The notes under the pieces were generated by a model that did no database searches, was not told the DNA's origin, and saw only the letters and a list, made by a program, of their open reading frames with translations. A DNA stretch of 64,000 nt, taken from assembly GCF_037042905.1 (NCBI RefSeq), contig NC_087261.1:10377717-10441716 (forward strand), given 5' to 3'. This DNA is from Lytechinus pictus (taxonomy: Eukaryota > Echinodermata > Echinoidea > Temnopleuroida > Toxopneustidae). Both the position numbers and the translations under genes were made by a program. Shown here piece after piece: positions 59,791 through 64,000 of the stretch; position 1 is the first letter of the stretch, and every line of letters begins with the position of its first letter.

Positions 59791-59987
59791 CAGTATACCT
59801 GACAACTGAGCGGGCTTCGCGCGCTCCCTAAGTGACTCGAAATTTTTGCTGGTGCCCCCCCCCCCATGCCGTGACCCACGGTACGCCACTGCTTCCCGCA
59901 TTGTGCAAAATACTGCATTAAATTGATTGGACACATAATTACCTTCGTGGTGGTAAATTTTTTACCCAATATATTTTTTACAGTGTA

Positions 59988-61139
59988 ATATAGAGTGGTC
60001 GACATTTTTTAAAACCTTTTCCTTTCCAAGGGGGATTCCCGCGAGCCCCGCGCAAAAGCAGATACTGTGACGGGCGGGGCCGACTTAGGAAGGGAGGTAA
60101 CTTTTCCCCTTTCCCGCCCCTTGAATGGCGCAATGCTTTGCTTAACAAATGTTTGCGAAAATGTCCTTTATCTTCATGAGAGAGGGGAGAAAAAACATTT
60201 CCACAAACAAACATGTTTTTGATATCCTTTGACACTTTGCATGACTTCGTCACAAAGCCCCCCAAATCCCGAATTATGTCGACTCTTTGAACCCTTCTAC
60301 TGAAGGAGCATATTTCAATCATCACCTTTTTTATTATGTACTACGCGATCACCAGAGTGTAAACACGTCCAAGTTCTATTAGAAAAAAAATTGATAAACA
60401 TATATTCGAATTTGGAGTCGGACACTCCCATCCCTCCCCAAGAAATCAATTAATGGATGGAAAAATATATATCCAGTAATATGGATGTTATTATTAGTTC
60501 TTGTTTGTGATATATATCTCTTTCACCATACTTATAATCGAATTGTTACATTTGAAATAATTATATAACAAATTTTGTGTATTCAAATTGACAATAAATA
60601 CAGAAACTACTGCATTCCTTTTTTATATAGAAAACAGAAGCATCGTCGCTGCCTCTTTGAACAAAATGCTTAGCTATATTTGGCCATTTCAAAAGAAGAG
60701 AAGGATATTTAAAATGTACTTTCCTCAAAGTCATCCAGTCAACCACTCCGCTATCTGGCTATTGGAGTTGAAGAAAACGATCCGGACATATTTAATATGC
60801 AACCTGTGAAACATAACTCATATCATTTTATTTTCATGAGGGACATCAGGCGATAGCTATGGTCCCTCTACACAACTTTGTCCAGCCAAGCATACCACAT
60901 GACGCAAATGTTTCATAAATTTTGGCGCCAAAACGGTTATGGACAGACACCATGGCATAAGGAATGTTAGGTGTATGCGTCCCAGGTCACTAATATTTGT
61001 GGTGGATTTTCATGATTTTGAAAAGGAATTTATAAACGTGTCTTTTATGTACACTGTTCCAGATAACATGTTTCACATCATTGTGGAATTAAACTGTTAA
61101 TCTGTGATATTTATTATCAATCAATTTTATCCAGTCATG
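59988..61139. other. no supported feature
   Basis: About 1.15 kb. A 115-codon minus-strand frame (59978-60325) begins inside the MITE edge and has no family match. Confidence 0.4.
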
Positions 61140-61400
61140 ATTAGAATGATTTCAATTCAATTCGTTATTTTATTTCCATTCAAACATAATACAAAGTAAT
61201 ATACATCAGAACTACATTTAAGGATTGACATTTACATGAAAGCAGTATAAAATAAAGCATATGGAAATGATCGGGTCAGCTAAAAGCAATGCTTGTAAAG
61301 TGTGGATCCTCCTTGAACATGTTGAAAATATATAAATAATTGGGTACTTAATATGATACATGCATATGTAACAAGAAAAAATAAGAGAGTAATAAGTAAA
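61140..61400 (-). mobile_element. possible LINE 3' end, minus strand
   Basis: On the minus strand the segment ends AATAAAATAACGAATTGAAT, similar in style to non-LTR 3' tails. No coding part; weak call. Confidence 0.3.
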
Positions 61401-61639
61401 ACAAAAAATGGTGTGGATCAGACCGATGTTCAGTCAAATAAAGAGGACTCCGCCATGAATATTGATTCAAATCAGTATTTTTTTTTCAATTAGATGTGAA
61501 CTACTGAGTTGACGTTTTTGCCCTAGATTTTATTTACGGTCATTCAGATATGACTGTCAATGCCAATTGGCTCCGATACTAATGTTTCTCACAATGATTT
61601 GCCAACGACGTATCGGAATATTTTTTTAAAATCCGTCAT

Positions 61640-61760
61640 ACTTTGAGGAGCCCACAATATACAAGCTTTGCTTTCGAGTGGGATCCTCCATTTTCGCAAA
61701 TTATAAATCATATACTAGTAATCCTTTACTCATATTTCGTCTGTTTTTTTTTCCAATAAC
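61640..61760 (+). mobile_element. LINE 3' UTR hairpin fragment
   Basis: GGAGCCCAC and GTGGGATCC arms enclose ATATACAAGCTTTGCTTTCGA, closely resembling the hairpin at 11718-11761. Same strand as that copy. Probably a decayed 3' UTR. Confidence 0.45.
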
Positions 61761-61779
61761 ATGTCTGTTTTAAGTCGAT

Positions 61780-62253
61780 TTAAAGGGATACTCCGGGCTG
61801 AAAATGTTTATATCTAAATAAATAGAGTAACATGTCACATCCCCACTTTCCTTTTTTATATGTTATTACATGAAACCATAATTGTTTCAATATTTTCATA
61901 AATGTGTAAATTATGTGTCTCCATTATGATGAAATAAATTGCAGCAATAAATAGCTAATGCACTTGGTCAATTGTCAATCCAATTGTTTAGTTCTTGGTA
62001 GAAAGGTTTTGAATAAACCCAATTTCATGAAATAAAATACAAAAGAACAAGTTGGGATATGACATCATCAGCCCACCTTATGAATATTCATGAAGACATG
62101 CCTAGAACTGTTTCACCGAAATAATCTTTAAAATTCAATAACTTCATTTTTTATTTGTTATCCAATTTCGATTATTTTTTTTTGCATTTTGCTTCGTGAA
62201 TTTTACTCTCTTTATTGAGATATACATATATTCAGACTGGGGCATCCCTTTAA
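61780..62253. mobile_element. TTAA-flanked MITE, family 1, copy 2 (inverted)
   Basis: Ends TTAAAGGGATACTCCGGGCT and GGCATCCCTTTAA are inverted. The interior is the reverse complement of the element at 767-1361 (for example CATATTTCAT-type segments and GATATGACATCATCAGCCCA). Slightly shorter by internal deletion. Confidence 0.85.
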
Positions 62254-63452
62254 TGGAGTTGGTATATTGTATATGGAATTGACTTCTTATGGTTGTATTT
62301 GCTTGGTTTTATATTTTGTCGAAAATTAAGTAATGAAAATGAAATGAAATAAAGATTGCCATTTCTCTGAATCCACCATCGAAAACCAAAGCCATCGTCA
62401 TTTCGTTCGTGTAATCTAGCACGTCCATGGCCACTGAGGTCGTGACGTTTCAAAAACCTGTGCTGAACGCACCCCCCCCCCCCTGGAAAAAATAAGACAA
62501 AATCTGTTCTCAATAATGGGACCTCGGTGAAAAAAACATCGAAAATCACAAATCCCCCTCTGCCCTCAAAGGTGCGTCCATATCTGAAACTTGATATAAA
62601 CATCCTCGTCTCGAGTGAAAAATATTCGGAAGTTTGATTCAATAAAAAGGAAGGAAGGAGGCGAGGAATTATGGACATATTGAAAGAGGTGGAGATAGCG
62701 GTGTCATATTGGTCATTAATGGTTGGGGTTTTAATCGGGAAGGTTTAGGGGTTGTCGAGGGTCAAAGACCATGAAGACAAAGGCAGGCGGGACATCGTCA
62801 CGGATGTGGGCTGGAATAGGATGGTCGGTTGGGGTCCATGACGAATCCATTAATGATCTTGAAAATGCCCTTATAACAATAGCTGTAATGAATTGGGAAT
62901 TCCAAGTGCCACAAAGGATATTCAGTATCTCTTTATCATCTAAAGCTTATGATAAATATATCAGTTTCGAACGCGATTTACTATACAACTCACTCATGAC
63001 AATTTTTGGGAGGAAAAACGAAGAGTTAAGATTATCATTAATATCAGCAACGTTGATAAAGATTCGCCATTTCTTAAGCAAATTTGGTTAACGAATCAAA
63101 CAAATTTTAGTTTTTTATCCATTTTTTCAGGAGCTATCTTTTTTCTATATGAAAAAAGTTTGAAAACATTACAAAACAATGCGTCTTGAAACATTATATA
63201 TCTAAAAAATAGCTTAATTCATTAAAACAAAATAATCCACACGCCCAAGTTTTCAATTCGAATTGCCTCCTCAGTCCTCCCCAATATGCCTATTAACGTA
63301 AGAATAGGGGTAAAGCTAATGAAATCATTGAAAGATGGACGCCACCTACTTCGACACACATGGCAATGGACATGATAAAGTTCATGAAGTTGGTGTAACG
63401 AAGCGTAGAGCTGCCATTTCCTTCCTAAAGCATAATATAGGCGGTTCTAGGA
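62254..63452. other. no supported gene
   Basis: Frames of 142 codons (62250-62678, minus) and 106 codons (62771-63091, plus) have no family resemblance; the first overlaps the MITE border. A C tract lies near 62472. Confidence 0.35.
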
Positions 63453-63592
63453 CAACTACCCCCTGGACAATCACCCCCCGGAATACTACCCCCCGGACAA
63501 CTACTCCCCGGACAATTACCCCCCGGACAATTACCCCCCCCGAACAATTACCCCCTGGACAACTACCCCCCGGACAACTACCCCCCGGATAA
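63453..63592. repeat. 15-bp minisatellite GGACAATTACCCCCC
   Basis: About nine units of GGACAATTACCCCCC with ACTACC variants. The Thr-Pro-rich frame (63335-63592) is mainly repeat. Confidence 0.9.
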
Positions 63593-64000
63593 TTACCTTC
63601 AGAAAATCCCCCTTTCTCTCCAGCATCAATGTTAGAATTAAGCGGGACCCATTGTAAGTTTTGGTCGGTGGCACATGTTTCCGAAATATTTTCTACTTTA
63701 TCTTACGTTAATAACTTTTTCTTTCTCTTTTATATTGCTCTTTCTCCTGTTCTCTCACTTTCTTCTTTTTTCCTTTTTTGTTTTTGTTTAGCGGCGCCTT
63801 CTGCATCATGAAAAATGGGGGGGGGGGGGGGGGGTGGCTTGCACCCGAAACCTCCCGTTTGGCTATGCATATATACATCAGAAAATTTGTAAACTGGCCC
63901 TCATTCTAAGTTTTCATAGAACAATTGAACACGATTAGTCATAATAATCACAAACTGATCTGATTTTTTTAAATATCTATTTTGGGTTTAATTTCAGGAA
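63593..64000. other. no supported feature; G tract of 18
   Basis: A run of 18 G lies at 63817-63834. The remainder is AT-rich without recognisable features and runs to the window edge. Confidence 0.5.

Larger units (their letters stand above)
58068..59891. mobile_element. hAT-like non-autonomous element, 1.8 kb, with perfect 8-bp TSD
   Basis: CTTCCCGC occurs directly outside both ends (58060-58067 and 59892-59899). The ends CAGTGGCGTAACTACG and GGTACGCCACTG are inverted, followed by G/C tracts. The interior is a tandem repeat with AGCTCGCGCTTCGCGCTCGC, interrupted by a SINE. No transposase is seen, so it depended on one elsewhere. Confidence 0.92.
57898..59987. mobile_element. outermost MITE of a triple nest
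   Basis: The left edge ACACTCTAAAATATATTGGG and the right edge CCCAATATATTTTTTACAGT are inverted, and the match extends to GGTAATTATGTGTCCAA against TTGGACACATAATTACC. It is split by the hAT-like element at 58068-59891; its own length is about 0.26 kb. Confidence 0.8.

Noticed and set aside
62250-62678. 142-codon minus-strand frame as a gene
   Set aside because: It starts or ends at a MITE border, contains a poly-Gly from a C tract, and has no family match.

Overview
Eukaryotic, animal-type genomic DNA: AT-rich, mostly non-coding, and packed with short DNA transposons, minisatellites, microsatellites and poly-G tracts. The repeat style (TTAAAGG-ended MITEs, hAT-like elements with long G tracts, CR1/L2-like LINE tails, tRNA-derived SINEs) and a hephaestin-like first exon fit a marine deuterostome. 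A sea urchin is my best guess, but that is inference, not proof. No prokaryotic genes, operons or CRISPR arrays are visible.

Host genes. (1) Two arrays of tandem tRNA-Tyr(GUA) genes, all on the minus strand and each with a short canonical intron: array A at 24.58-25.97 kb (7 intact genes, 1 pseudogene) and array B at 39.8-42.15 kb (13 genes, 1 pseudogene), plus a lone copy at 21.15 kb. (2) On the minus strand at 12.16-12.33 kb, the first coding exon of a hephaestin/ceruloplasmin-type multicopper ferroxidase, with signal peptide and a clean splice donor; I could not find its later exons. (3) Two similar exon-like blocks about 1.8 kb apart at 0.13 and 1.94 kb, of unknown product.

Repeat landscape, left to right: a TTAA-flanked MITE (0.77 kb); a CTGG-rich higher-order minisatellite (2.7-3.35 kb); a TIR element with 5-bp TSD (3.7 kb); a second TIR element (5.2 kb); a MITE inside a MITE (6.15-7.4 kb); a 45-48-bp minisatellite split by a SINE (7.9-9.5 kb); CAT microsatellite (10.4-11.3 kb); a LINE 3' end (11.3-11.9 kb); a non-LTR reverse-transcriptase fragment split by a MITE that itself holds another foldback (13.4-14.5 kb), with a hAT in its 3' UTR (14.8 kb); a hAT with 8-bp TSD (15.6 kb); quiet sequence (17-21 kb); a CTAT microsatellite of about 0.8 kb (23.5 kb); many foldbacks and small hATs (27-39 kb); a GTGAACAC-type repeat (44 kb); two inverted copies of a 1.19-kb foldback element forming a giant palindrome (47.3-50.1 kb); TTTA, ATG and AATA microsatellites (50-56 kb); a triple nest of MITE, hAT and SINE (57.9-60.0 kb); and a second copy of the first MITE in opposite orientation (61.8 kb).

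The window therefore reads as two RNA polymerase III tRNA arrays and the 5' end of one iron-metabolism gene in a transposon-rich background. Several nests have diagnostic target-site duplications, so insertion order can be read directly. Nothing here looks like a new multi-gene system. The most notable structures are the single-isoacceptor tRNA arrays with mosaic introns, the inverted foldback pair, and the nested stack.
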